Shown here piece after piece: positions 1 through 12,327 of a stretch of DNA of 64,000 nucleotides. The DNA is taken from positions 1,550,001 through 1,614,000 of the forward strand of contig NEEC01000007.1 of the NCBI GenBank assembly GCA_002189035.1. Direction: 5' to 3'. The translations under genes and the position numbers were made by a program. Below the pieces are notes generated by a model that worked only from the letters and a program-made list of their open reading frames with translations, searched no databases and had not been told where the DNA came from. Position 1 is the stretch's first letter, and each line of letters opens with the position of its first letter. Source of the stretch: Utricularia gibba. Lineage: Eukaryota > Streptophyta > Magnoliopsida > Lamiales > Lentibulariaceae.

Positions 1-36
1 ATGCAAAAAAGGAACCCTTTAGCGTGGACGGAGTAA
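1..36 (+). other. uORF 1 in the TPP 5' leader
   Basis: A short ATG-initiated frame of 11 codons (MQKRNPLAWTE, then TAA) opens at the first base of the window, so its true start may lie further left. It ends immediately before the next ATG (TAAATG). It lies in what looks like the 5' leader of the downstream trehalose-phosphate phosphatase gene. From memory, Arabidopsis TPPF and TPPG carry conserved-peptide uORFs; whether this peptide matches them cannot be judged here. Confidence 0.3.
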
Positions 37-102
37 ATGCCCTGGGCTGGGGTCTTATGTTATTTAATGCTTCATACTTTCCTGTTGGCTTGTACCCCCT
101 AG
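37..102 (+). other. uORF 2 in the TPP 5' leader
   Basis: A 21-codon ATG frame (MPWAGVLCYLMLHTFLLACTP, read as 21 residues ending in TAG) directly follows uORF 1. The peptide is hydrophobic. It lies upstream of a plausible leader intron (GTAAGT at 315-320, TTGCAG ending at 488). After that acceptor no further ATG occurs before the main start at 661, so a scanning ribosome would meet only these uORFs first. Translation is inferred. Confidence 0.3.
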
Positions 103-660
103 TTGCGTGTTGGAATTTCCCGCAGGTGGTTGTTGCTGGAGAAATTGTGTTCAGCTTCTTCCCTGCTGTGCTATAAGCTCCTCAATTTATTAGAACATAT
201 TATGATTGATTTTATCCGGACATTAGTCGGCCGCATGAATCTCTTCATTTCTAGTTTGATTAGTAGTCTCTTAGTTGCTCCATACGTTTTTAATCTTGAA
301 ATCATGCTGTTCACGTAAGTTTCTAGATTTTCAGTACTTGCAAGTTTAGCCAGAAAACTTTCTGGCTCTCTTTATCTGATCTTCTCTTGTGGAAAACTTG
401 TCTGCTTTGATCGGCATTGCATTCTCATTACGCTTCATTCCGAAGAAATGCATTATAAATGACTGTTGGTCTACTTTGCAATTTGCAGCTCTGTTTTGTT
501 GATTAGCTACTAGCTCCCCGATTAAGAGAGTTCCTTGAAGACTTCTTTTTTCCCCTCACATTGGGTTGTTCTTGGATATCAAGAGAGGCTTTTTACGTGT
601 GATCCCACCATTGAAAGAGTAACTGAAGACTCGTGCAAGAGCAGAACAAATCCGGGAAAA

Positions 661-2702
661 ATGGACCTGAAATCTACCCATTCTTCCCCTGTACTAGCTG
701 ATCCTGCTCCCATGAATAACTCGAGACTAGGCCTGCGTTCTGCTCTGCTTCCATACTCAACAAATAGCTCTTCCTTCTCGTCCCCGCTTATTCTAAATGT
801 CCCAAGGAGGCGAGCTGGGACCCTCGATGATGTTCGAGCAACACTATTGGATTCTATGATATCATCTTCCCCTACCAACAACATACTCCCAAGAGAGGTT
901 CTCTCCGAATCAATGCTGCGTGATATTGATCGTGCTTATCTCAACTGGATGGTATAGTCACGGATTTGATTACTTTCTTTTGAGTTTTCAATCTTCAGTA
1001 TGTTGACAGTGATATTTGCTTTTTTGTTGGTAATGTAGCACAAATACCCGTCAGCACTTGCATCCTTCGAGATAGAAAATAGTGCCAAGGGAAAGAGAAT
1101 CGCTTTGTTTTTAGACTATGATGGAACTTTATCCCCCATCGTCGACAACCCCGATCTGGCCTTCATGTCAAATTCTGTAAGGAAACCTCTTTATGAGCTA
1201 TCTTTGTTATAGAACAACTTGACTTTAAAACATGGGATTTTCTTAAACTCCTGATGCCTAGAAAATGATCTATAATTGTGCTTGTTTGTAGATGCGGGCT
1301 GCTGTCCAGAATGCGGCCAAGCACTTTCCCACGGCCATAATCAGTGGAAGAAGGCGTGACCAGGTGATGCATGAATTGATTTGTCGAACCTTGTCCTTTT
1401 CCAGAGCATTGAGTAATATTGCATTTTCTGTCGCTACTTCAGGTGTACGAGTTTGTTGGACTAACTGAACTGTATTATGCTGGAAGTCATGGAATGGACA
1501 TCATGTGCCCAGTTCAGACTGATAGCAGCAGCAATGAAGGGTGCATCAGATCTACTGATAAGCAGGTAACAGCTTTGAAATCTTTCTCCTTTGTATTAGC
1601 ACAAGGCTTGAATCTTAGTTCTTTGCGTCATGAATTTTCATACCCTTTTTTTCCCGAAGGGCAAAGAAGTTAATCTATTCCAGCCTGCCCGTGAATTTTT
1701 ACCAGTCATCAACAAGGTACACTATCTTTCGATTCAACTCGTCCGTAAGTTCAAAGACTGGCTTATCCCTCATTCTAAAATGCCTTACTGTTCCATTCAC
1801 ACCAGGTCTTTGACTCCCTTGTTGAGGTCATGAAAGATATTCCTGGCACAAAAGTGGAGAACAATAAGTTCTGTGTGTCTGTGCACTATCGCAATGTGGA
1901 CCAAGACGTAATATAATCTTTTATCCTTCCCTTCAAGGTTTAGATAACCGCTTCTTGATCCATTCTTCATATCCTGATTCATTCAAGCTTTCTTGTGTCT
2001 TAAATTCTTGATTCCAGAAATGGGATACGGTGGGCCAATATGTTCTGGATATTCTGAAGCAGCATCCTCGTTTGAAGTTGACACACGGCCGGAAGGTAGC
2101 CATCCTAGCCTTTCATTCCTTTTCCTTTAGATTGCCCTGAATTTATACCATCTTCTATTTCAGGTTTTAGACATCAGACCTGTTCTCAGCTGGGACAAGG
2201 GTAAAGCCGTCGAGTTTCTCTTGGAATCACTTGGTGAGTGTCTGTCTAGTCTAAGCTTGGTCTCTGAAAGCATGAAGCGTGTTGCTTTGTAATGGACTTT
2301 CATGCACACGATAACATTTCAGGGCTAGCAAACCGTGATGACGTGCTTCCCATATACGTGGGTGATGACCGGACTGATGAAGATGCATTTAAAGTAAACC
2401 TCCCATTTTTTTATCTCAAATCACATACATGTCTTTCTTCAACATTGGGGACTCAACTCAACTTTGGCAGATCTTGAGAGAGGGAAACAGAGGGCTCGGC
2501 ATTGTAGTCTCGTCTTCTCCAAAGGAAAGCAGTGCGTTCTACTCACTAAGAGATCCCTCAGAGGTAATCAATCAATCAATCGAATCTCCCTCCCTTCAAG
2601 TTTGTCTCATGACATGCCTCATATCTTGGATGGATGCTGCAGGTCATGGAGTTCCTGAAGATGCTGGTGATGTGGAAAGAAAAGAGCAGCAGCAGCCCAT
2701 GA
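661..2702 (+). CDS. TPP: trehalose-6-phosphate phosphatase (TPP)
   Basis: Dephosphorylates trehalose 6-phosphate to trehalose, the second step of trehalose synthesis, and so tunes the T6P sugar signal. Eleven exons can be joined: 661-951, 1039-1176, 1292-1363, 1443-1565, 1660-1716, 1806-1907, 2018-2095, 2164-2233, 2323-2393, 2471-2563 and 2643-2702. Together they give 384 residues, the usual length for plant TPPs. The HAD-phosphatase signature [11 protein letters not shown] (nucleophile Asp) is in exon 2. The loop [10 protein letters not shown], which supplies the acidic metal-binding residues, is in exon 9. The first ~90 residues are the variable plant N-terminus. The start at 661 is the first ATG after a probable leader intron (315-488). 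The next gene downstream is an SKU5-like gene on the same strand. The reading frame is intact and the family call is secure; the paralogue is not determined. Confidence 0.95.
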
Positions 2703-3646
2703 GATGATCATCCCCTCCTTCCCTGACGCTCGCCTGTGATTACAACAATGCAAGATCAAGATGGACAGACGCTTCCCATCGTAGGCACTGATCAACAGCA
2801 GAACATAGCCTTGGCTCTGCCTCCCTGCTTCCCTCACTAGCGTTCGTTCTTTTGTTCCTTCATTATCGTCCTCCCCTGATCCTTGCACATTCCATGTCAT
2901 TATCATCCTGTCTTAACATTACAGATTTAAAAGGAATAAACAACACACGGAGATGGCACCTTCCCTGTAACCAGAATCTGAATGAACATCGTTTAAAATA
3001 TTAAATTTCAAATGCATCGTCAAGAAAGCTGATAAATTGCCGGCAGGCAGTTGCATCAATAGTTGAAAGCGAGTCTGTAGGCAAGGATTGAGGGAGAGAG
3101 AGATGATGGGCTTTTGAAAATGAAAGAACATGTTAGGAGGGGCCGGGCAGCAGGAAAATTTGACCGTTGGTTTAGCGGGTTGTCCAGGACACAGACAGAC
3201 CGGCTGTAGCCGGTTGCCTTTTTGAATTCCTTTGATAAAGCAGGTAATTAATCATGAATTGTGCTTTTGGGAAGTGTTTGTTAACACTCCTGTATCCATC
3301 CCTCCTGGAATGATTGTTGACCGGCTAGAGAGGTAGCTGGTAAGAGTAAACGCGTATGACGCCCCGCATTTCAAAGAACCCAGTAAGGGAATTTCAAAAA
3401 AAGTAAAGGCGAGTACACCACCCCACTGCCGCGTTCCCATTTGCTACTCTCTTTTCTCTGCTCTGTGGAGTTTTGAGGTTCGATAAAAAGGGTTTCTTCA
3501 CAACTTTTCTTTTCTTGTTTGCCACTGCCTTTCAAGAATCTCGTCAATTCATTTCCAATTAAGGAGCTATGTAAATTAAAGCAGAGTACTGAGACTTGGA
3601 TATTCTGGGGGTACTTTCGGGCTTTAGTTCTTCAGGGACTCAGGAA
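2703..3646. other. intergenic: TPP 3' flank and SKS promoter/leader
   Basis: No gene is recognised. The first few hundred bases are probably the TPP 3' UTR. The part nearest 3647 is T-rich and pyrimidine-rich, as expected of a plant 5' leader. Short open frames on both strands here resemble nothing known. Confidence 0.5.
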
Positions 3647-6440
3647 ATGGGAGCGCTTGGGTCTTTGATCTTCTGTATTTGGGTTAGTTTGGTGGTGGGG
3701 ATGTCGTTTGCGGCAGACCCATTTGCGTTCTTCGACATGGAGTTCACTTACGTTACTATTTCTCCACTCGGAGTTCCTCAACAGGTTAACGGTCATTCTG
3801 GACTTTGCATTGTTTATTTTCATTACCTATGTCCTAAGTTCTTGATTTCATGTATCGTTCATTGTTGTCTATTCACTTAGTGCCCAAAGCATATCCTGGG
3901 TTATACATCTCTCATGCATTTAAGCATTAAAGTTTCTACCTTTGCCGTTTTTGTTCCTTATCTTCAGCGTCTTCCAATCGTAAAAAAGGGAGATTTTTGG
4001 CCTTGATTTAAAAGATTCGTCATTCCTTGATTCAAGTATGCACTTTTTTTTTCCAGTCAGTAATGCCTATAAATGTCTCGTCTTTTTTATGTTTTAAAGT
4101 ATATTTTGGCCCGTAACCTGCCTAAAGATATGCATGCTGGTTAATGCTTGAGAATCTTGCTTATCGATTGGTTATTTTTGGGGACGTAGTGACTGTATCA
4201 ATTATTATTCTATTTTGTAGGTTATAGCGGTTAACGGGATGTTCCCAGGTCCTGTTATAAACGTTACTACGAACTACAATGTTGTGGTAAATGTGAAGAA
4301 TAGGTTAAACGAGAATATGTTAATCACATGGTATGTATTGTACCTAGTGTTCCTCTGTGATTGAATTTCTAGTTGTCTTTTTCCTTTACAGGAAATGATT
4401 GATCTTGTACTTTCAGGCCTGGCATTCAAATGCGTCGCTCCTCGTGGCAGGATGGACTTCTTGGTACAAATTGTCCAATACCCCCAAGAAGGAACTGGAC
4501 CTATCAGTTCCAAGTGAAGGATCAGATTGGTAGCTTCTTTTACTTCCCATCATTGAACCTGCAGAGGGCTTCTGGTGGCTTTGGACCTTTTGTTATAATG
4601 AACCGAATTATCATTCCAGTCCCTTTTTCTACACCTGATGGAGAAATCACTATCATTATTGGTGATTGGTATGTACGAAGTCATGTGGTATGTGATCATA
4701 TGGCATAGGCTATTTTTTTTTTTTTTTTAATTTGTGTGCAGTGTTACTCCACAGCATCACATCTATCTTGTTTCATTTGTAACTTATTAGGCATTGAGAA
4801 CAGAACTTGACAATGGAAACGAGTTGGGTGTGCCAGATGGTGTTCTCATAAATGGGAAAGGCCCATATAGATATAACACAACTTTGGTTCCTGAGAACAT
4901 TGAATATGAAACCATAAATGTTGATCCTGGTAAGCCTTTGGTTCAGGTTTGCTTTTATTGTCCTTGAGATCATTCTGAGCTGCTCTTCTGTGTTTTTTTT
5001 TTTTTTTTTTTTTGGCTTTTTTTTATATATTTTCCCTTAATCGCAGGCAAAACATATCGTCTCCGAGTGCATAATGTAGGAACCTCAACTTGCTTGAACT
5101 TCAGGATTCAGGACCATAATTTGCTTTTGGCGGAAACAGAGGGCTATTACACGTCAATGCAGAATTACAGTAGTATGGACATTCATGTTGGCCAATCTTA
5201 TTCTTTTCTTCTGTCCACGGATCAGAATGCAAGCAGCGATTATTACATCGTGGCTAGTGCTAGGTTTGTGAATGGATCACTCTGGCAGAGAGTAACTGGT
5301 GTTGCAGTTTTGCATTATTCAAATTCCAATGGACCTGTTTCCGGACCACTTCCAGACCCCCCAAATGATGTCTATGACACAACCTACTCCCTGAACCAGG
5401 CCATGTCTATCAGGTACATCTGCATATTTACTCATCCTAATTTGGCTTCTATCTCATGCCTTGTAATAATGGTCAGGCAAAATGGTTCTGCAAGTGGAGC
5501 TCGTCCTAATCCACAAGGTTCATTTCATTATGGATCCATCACTGTAACGGATGTTTATATTCTTAGAATTCAACCTCCAACCTTGATTGATGGGAAATCC
5601 AGAGCGATGTATAATGGAATCTCATTTGCGAATCCTGATACACCAATAAACCTTGCTGATGCATACAATGTCAGGGGTGCTTACAAGCTTGATTTTCCAA
5701 CTCAGCCTTTTGATCGACCACCCATCGTTGACACTTCTGTGATCAATGCTACTTACAAAGGCTTCATAGAAATAATACTGCAGAACAATGACACCGTTTT
5801 GCAAACGTTTCATCTCAATGGTTACTCATTTTTTGTGGTCGGGTAATGTGCTAAAAACTGTAGTATTCCAGTGGCTGTTCATTATCTCAATGTTGGTGGC
5901 TCTAGTCTTATAGAATGCTGTATTTTCAGGATGGGTTTTGGTGTATGGAGTGAAAACAGTAGAGGTTCTTACAACCGGTGGGATGCAATATCCCGGTCAA
6001 CGGTGCAGGTTTGTACAAGTTTAGTTGCTTTGCCACACTGGATGCACTAACTGGCTCTGTGGCCAGGTATTTGCTGGAGGTTGGACGGCTGTATTTGTGT
6101 CTCTAGACAACGTCGGCATTTGGAATCTGAGGAGTGAAAACCTGGATAGATGGTATCGTGGACAAGAAACCTACATGAGGATAATTAATCCTGAAGATGA
6201 TAGTGGCAACAAAACAGTGATGCCTGTACCTGACAACGCCTTCTACTGCGGTGCCTTGAGCAATCTGCAAAGGTATAACATACAAATGCATCACTAACCC
6301 TGAGAAAATACACAACTGATGCATGCACCTCATCTTTCAGGAACCACATATCTTCTGCTTCGCCTGCTGGACTCGTACCCTTGGGACTGCTCATATTTGT
6401 GTTGGCATTCTCATATGTGACGATTCATAGGTACCATTAG
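3647..6440 (+). CDS. SKS: SKU5-similar (SKS) multicopper-oxidase-like protein
   Basis: Secreted cupredoxin-fold protein related to ascorbate oxidase and laccase. In Arabidopsis, SKU5 is a glycosylated, GPI-anchored protein that affects directional cell expansion. Nine exons (3647-3784, 4221-4330, 4417-4687, 4791-4929, 5047-5413, 5477-5842, 5930-6008, 6067-6272, 6341-6440) join to 591 residues, close to SKU5/SKS1 length. A signal peptide covers about residues 1-23 (hydrophobic, ending SFAADP). Family landmarks include QMRRSSWQDG, DGVLINGKGP and ENSRG. The C-terminus is a hydrophobic stretch (GLVPLGLLIFVLAFSYV) with a short polar tail, which fits a GPI-attachment signal. The SKS family is known to lack most copper ligands of true oxidases; I did not check each site. 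The frame is intact. Confidence 0.93.
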
Positions 6441-8179
6441 ACTCAACTCTGAGATTGTGAAGCAAGCACCATTTTGTCCTAAGATTGTTGGCTTATAAGT
6501 TGCCTTATAAGTGTTGATGTGCGCAAACAAGGTGATTGAGATTTATCTACTTTTTCTTAGGTAAAAGTCGCTTTACAGGAAAGAGAAGAATCATCATTGT
6601 GTATGTCATGTGACCAAAATGAATGAAAGATGAGGCTAGTTGCTAAACATCAAGCATTCAGCAAGAGCATGCTGTCTCCTTTTTATCTACTCTATGTCAC
6701 CCAAAATTGTATTTGGTTTATGACAAAAGAAACGCATACGGTTTAGAGCTGAGGTGAATCCCAAGTGGAAAATGGAAAAAAGCAATCACTAGAGCTTCTT
6801 TTGACACAAAATTTCATGCTTCCACCCCAGTACCAGACAACCTATTTATCTGATCACGCTCTTGCTGCATGCGCTCCCCCCTTTGTATCTATCTCTTCTT
6901 TTGTGTATCTATCCATCAATGCATTCATATTAATATGCACATGCCCTTACTCAGAACATCCCATTCTCATCCTTCTCTTCCCATTCTTTCTATCCATGTT
7001 CTCCGTCTGCCTTTCCTTGGAATAGCTCTCTACTTGGCTTCCCATGAACCATGAAATCAAAGGTCCTTGCGTTCCAGTTTCTGGGTAACGATCCCACTTT
7101 TCTTCTTTCATCGTCTTTCTGCTTGGCCACCATACATGCTGCTGCAAGTACTGGCTCATATCCACCCACAAGTGAAGCTGAAGATTGTGCTGACTTATGA
7201 GTATGCCAACTAATCGGTTCTCATAAACCATGTTCCTTATATTTGTTTTACAATCATGCGATTATACGAGTTGTTTTCTTCTTTTGGCAACAAAAAGAAT
7301 GTCATTAGGAAATGAGCAATCAGGTTTACAGCTCGCACTCCACTCTTTATTGATGTACAACGAAGCTTGTTTCCAACATGTTGCTAGCTTCTCTTTGAGT
7401 TCTCTTACATGTAAAGCATAAGAAAGCTCCTTGAGTAAAGGACCACCGCCCCCAGCTACACACCAGTCCCTCCTTCCAAGCGACGTTACAGAAAGAACTA
7501 CTAATGAGGTTTGGTTAGTGTGATCTACCCATCAGAGCAAAAAGACGATGTTTTCATCAAGGAATGCATGTCTACGAACTCAAAACTTGGGAATGGGGTC
7601 TATCGTCATTTGCCCATCTTGAGTGAGTTATCATCCAATGACAGTGATAAATGAGATTGCTTTTAACCTCACAGGGGTTCCCCACTTCACTAAAACTTTC
7701 AGAAAAATAGTTGAATGGATGACTCAGTTGTGCTAATGAGTCCTAATGTTGTTCTGATAAAAACCCTAAATTTATACAATCTAAGCATTCTGTGCTCATG
7801 TTCACTATTGACATCCATTTCTTCAAGATGCAGAATAATGTTTTTGAAGTGGAGTGTAGAACACTCTTACAAATCCATGTTTTGTTCCTATTTAGAAAAT
7901 GATTGAACCAATTGACCTACAGGGGTTTTCTTTATATTTGCATTTATGTTTGTTCATGTAATAAAGGCGAAATCTTGAGAACAAATAGGGTGAAATATGA
8001 AGGTAAAATAAGATACACAATGGATCATTACAGTAGCATCATTGAATCCTATTAATGTGTATTGCAAGATCAATAGTTAGTTATATTCTCCCAGTTATCT
8101 ACATGAAACCTTCCTTTAAGGATAAATCCTGAAACCTTCAACTCCACCTCCAGCACCTGTATATTCTTACAGATTCCAT
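6441..8179. other. intergenic between SKS and NAC genes (convergent 3' ends)
   Basis: Both flanking genes end here, so this region holds two 3' UTRs and a spacer. Small open frames exist on both strands but begin at arbitrary codons and resemble no known protein. No repeat or RNA gene is recognised. Confidence 0.5.
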
Positions 8180-9312
8180 TCACTTCCACACATCATCAAC
8201 GAGCTGATTTGAAGCAGAAGCGGAAGTGTTGTTGTCATGCTTTTCCATGAAGGGATTCATCTCCTCGCCGCGGCTGAATACATCATTTTCATCGTGGCTG
8301 AGCTGAGAGGCCACGAACTTGTCAAGAACCCTCCAGTCAGTAACATAATCATTAGAAAGATCACCATTGTTTATTGCAGGAGCTGAGCTGAAGTTGTTGG
8401 TGCCAAGGGCTTGGAATTGCTTTTCATGGCTGATCTCGTGGACCGGGCCGAAAGATGGAATCGGGATTTTGGGGCTTTCTAGAAATGGGAGATGGAGGTA
8501 GTGATCAGGTGGAAGCTGCATTCCGCTTCTTGCATACTGCAATTCCATTTCAGTCTTGCAGTAACTGTGGGGACGATGATGGACAGCATTGGGCTTTGGT
8601 GAATCCATGTCTGGCATGAAGGAGACATGATCATCGTACCAAATCGGAGAATCTTGCTCCGAAAATTTTCGTGTTGTTGCTGCTATTCTCTTCTTGAACA
8701 CCCTGCAAACCACCCACCCTTCCTCCTGCATTCACATAAGAAACGCATCATCTCGCAAAAACCTACTGCAACATGATTACTGCTGCAATAAACTCACCTG
8801 TGGAGCTGCATTTTCATCGGTTTCAAGGCGATATTCGTGCATGATCCAGTCCGATTTCTGGCCACTAGGAGCTCTTCCTTTGTAGAACACAAGGGTTTTC
8901 CTCATACCAATCAGCTCATGCTTGGAGTAAATAGCTTTATCACGTCCAGTCGCCTTCCAGAATCCGACCACCGTGGCCCGATTCGTCCTCGTCCCGGTTG
9001 GATATTTCTTATCCTTGTGACTGAAAAAGTACCATTCGTTCTGCTCCTCGCTCCCTATTCTGCAAAGCGCTGTAACCAGCAACACAAAAGGTGTTATCGA
9101 TATCTCATGCCTTTGAAGAGCTTGCTAAATGATGAAACACTTCTGCTCCAACCTTGTAAATCCCATGGCTCAATCTTGTAGAGATCGACGTCTCTGATCA
9201 CGTCTACGTCGATCCGACGAGAAGTCACCTTCCTCCTCAAGTAATAATCCACAAGTTCCTCATCTGTGGGATGGAATCTGAAGCCTGGAGGAACCTGAGA
9301 AAATGCATTCAT
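8180..9312 (-). CDS. NAC-domain transcription factor, VND type
   Basis: Three exons on the minus strand (9312-9153, 9069-8798, 8725-8180) give 325 residues. The NAC domain fills the first ~160 residues: [20 protein letters not shown] at the start, [58 protein letters not shown] and WIMHEYRLE, then [12 protein letters not shown]. This N-terminus is characteristic of the VASCULAR-RELATED NAC-DOMAIN group (VND1-6), nuclear activators that switch on xylem vessel differentiation and secondary walls. The C-terminal half is a variable, acidic, aromatic-rich activation region. An acceptor (TTTGCAG) lies just 5' of the start, suggesting a leader intron. Whether it is a VND4, 5 or 6 orthologue is not decided by sequence alone; neighbouring genes favour VND5/VND6. 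The frame is intact. Confidence 0.9.
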
Positions 9313-10835
9313 CCTTTCCTGCAAATCCAAAACCTCTCTATCACCACATCAACTCGCAAATGCACACAAAAGTAAAGTACAGTAGTTGTTTTTTCCACCA
9401 ATCAGATAGAATAAGAACAAGATCATCTATTCTAAAGTACTGGGCAACAAACCGTGAAAAAAAAGAAGAATAGAGAACTGGAACTGAGATGAAAAAATGG
9501 ATCCAATCCCAGAAAACCAACAAACAAACAATAACCGTGGCATAAAAAGCACAGCTGCGGGACGGAAACAGCTGCTCTTGGGTTGGATTCAAGGACTGGT
9601 TGAAGAAGATGCAAAACAACGGATGAAGGCCAAGAAGCAAGAGCTTGTATATGTCTGTCTGAGTGTGCGTATAAATGTACAAATATTTATATAAGAGGAG
9701 AAGGAGATGAGAAGAAAAAAAAAGGTGTTAAAATGAAATGGGAAAGAGAGAGAAAACCCTAATGAGCATGAGTCGTGGGTGGTGAAAAGCAAAGCTTCCT
9801 TTGAGCACCAGAAAAAAGAGGCACCGCCATTGATGGAGATGGATGAGAAGGAGAATGCTCTCTTCCCACTTTCTGTGAACCCCAATACCCCTTGTGCTCA
9901 TTATCACTTGATTTTTGTTTTAGGCATGATTCGAGTTATGGGAAGAAGGGCCGCTGCGTATGATGGTACGAACAACAGACACAGGTGCAAAAACACCAAC
10001 ACCATGATTAGATCAGTATGATCTGCATACCATCCTACATAATACAATCCATTAGGGTTTCTGCCTTTGCTACAGACAACGAGTTACTACTCATCACACT
10101 TCACCCACCTTTCATCTACTTACTGTTTATATTGTGGATGGAATGTATTACAAAATTGACTACTGTATTTTAAGTATGTAAGAAAAATAATCATCGTATG
10201 TGTAAGAATATTATTCTTAGTTTGGGTTTGAAAAATGTTTACTGACCAAATTTTTAGTATAAAGTGTTGAATTGAATATTTAGATTTTTTTTAAAAAAAT
10301 ATTTACTAATTTTAATTATGATGGCATCGTGATTTATATATATAATACATGGAGTTTGTCGCGTTGGCGTAGGGACGCGGGCAGGCGGGTTTATCCACCG
10401 TGACCAAGAGAGTGATGGGACCGACCAAAGGATGAAAGGGGGGCCCACCGGGGCCGTGTCCTGCTCCATGGGCCCCGAAACTGCGCACGGGTCTCAATTA
10501 TTAATCTATATGAGTTAATAAATTAATCCACAGCCCTGTTTTTTTTGTAATTGGAGTGAATCAAATGCTTTCAAAATGGTGCTCGTACTTGAATTTTATT
10601 TAGAAAAATGGTCGTTGTCACATTATCTTTCATATATTTGAATAAAAAATACATATGATTTGATCATTTTTTTCACACAATATCTGATATTGACAAATAC
10701 CTAAATTTCTAATTCATTCCTTAAACTAGCCAGGCTTTGACTGGTAGGGTGCGCGTAACTAGGGTTGATGATTGAGGAATAGACTAGGGGGGTGGCAGGC
10801 AGGGCAACGAAGCATCCATCTTCTTCTGCCTCGTC
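9313..10835. other. intergenic: NAC promoter and AT-rich spacer
   Basis: The first ~500 bases upstream of the NAC start contain pyrimidine-rich tracts on the minus strand and are probably leader and promoter. The rest is AT-rich with a GC-rich patch at about 10360-10490. No gene or known repeat is recognised. Confidence 0.45.
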
Positions 10836-11050
10836 ATGGAGACGCTTCGCTTCCACCACCGGCCTTCATCATTACCCAACTCCTCTACCCAGTTCTTTTC
10901 TTACCGCTCTTTTTCTGCTGCCACTGCTATTCGTGTCTTAAGGTGGGAACGAACTGGGTGTCCCATTCAAAATTCTCCCCAGCTGAGAATTGGAGCATAT
11001 TGCCGCCGCTTCGGTTCATTCTTTATTTTTATTTGCTTTTTTTTTTTAAA
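10836..11050 (+). pseudogene. possible orphan first exon with organelle-targeting-like N-terminus
   Basis: An ATG at 10836 opens a frame whose first ~60 residues look like a plastid or mitochondrial transit peptide: rich in Ser, Arg, His and Ala, poor in acidic residues (METLRFHHRPSSLPNSSTQF and onward to about residue 62). After that the frame runs into low-complexity hydrophobic sequence from a T-run and shows no domain. No matching downstream exon was found before the PPR gene at 12.3 kb, so if it was ever a gene only its front remains. Coding status is uncertain. Confidence 0.25.
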
Positions 11051-11905
11051 TTCAGAGGTATGCACCTACCAAATCGCGACTTCAATTCGCCAAATCATGA
11101 TCCATGTTGAATATTTGAACTGTAACGTTCCAATTAGTATTTGTCATAATTTGCAAAGTGAAACAGCGTCCCAATTTTTGTAACATTACAAATGAACTCA
11201 AATCAAATTCGAGTAAAAAATATTGGACTTGTTCCGTACAAATACGAGTTACTTATACTTGTTTCATATGAGTAAACTCACGAGTTACTCTAATTAACAG
11301 GGATTCGTGTCTTGGTCTAGCCTTCAATAGTGGATTTCAACTTGGTGTGTGGTTGTTTATTATGTGGTTTTTACGAAAAATATATGATTTTAGTAAGTGA
11401 TGTGTCGGTCAACTACCGGCAGTGGGGCCCGTTAATTCATTCCTTGTCAACTCACACTCGTACGTGGCAACGTCTGGTTGGAGGGGTGGCGAAGTAGCCA
11501 GCAGGGAGTTGCCACGCCACACAGACTACCCCCAATATTCACGGGGGGTAGGAGCCTGGATTGCTTGTTGAACTGATTAGATGGATTGTGCGATACGATA
11601 CCAATTAATAATAGAATCATTTCATTATAAGTATATTATAAAAGATAAAAAAAATTATTTAAATTTTTATGAAAATTGTTGAATCGTCATAGATTCGAAA
11701 TTGAATCCATCAAACTTCAAATCCAATTTTGGTTTTAAAACTGTTTTTGAACGGAAAGGATTCCCTCATCACGCTCCGAACCGAGTTCTTGACCCGCCCC
11801 GAGAACCAGGTATTGTAATCAACCCCTCAAAACGTCTCAGCTTCTCCCCCCATCGCCGTAGCCGATCCACGCTGACTCAGACAATCCCTCACGGCGGCGC
11901 GCTCC

Positions 11906-12024
11906 ATGGGCCTCAGGAGTGCGAAACTCATCAAATTCGAAACCAATGCCTCACGGATCGAGCTCTTTGCTGCAAGTGCCGCCCACGCGAGCCGCCGCGG
12001 ATTTATCCGGATCGCGGAGGAGTG
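11906..12024 (+). other. possible orphan exon or short ORF
   Basis: An ATG at 11906 starts a 39-codon frame (MGLRSAKLIKFETNASRIEL and onward, ending IAEE) that finishes at a splice-donor-like GTGAGT overlapping its stop codon. Its balanced composition looks like protein, unlike the AT-rich DNA around it, but I do not recognise a family and see no continuation. It lies in the 3' flank of the PPR gene on the opposite strand. Confidence 0.25.
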
Positions 12025-12327
12025 AGTATCCTCGAAACGGGAGCCATGGCATTTATTCTTGGGAGTAAATTCATAGTCCAAGGCCATTCTCTCCGAGGTC
12101 TAATCAGTTCTTACCAAATTAGGGTTATAGTGAACTCAGGTCTTTCCCTTTGAGTTTGTTCTATTGGGCAAGACCAATCGAAAGTGCCAAAGGGATTGTC
12201 GAGCTGCTTCCTCCTCAACTTCTTCATACCTTAATTTGGACATGTTTAAAATCAGATGCATGTGGCCCTCAATGATGTATGTCGGAAGGGCATGCGCTGA
12301 AACATGTACCACATGGAGAATGAAGCT

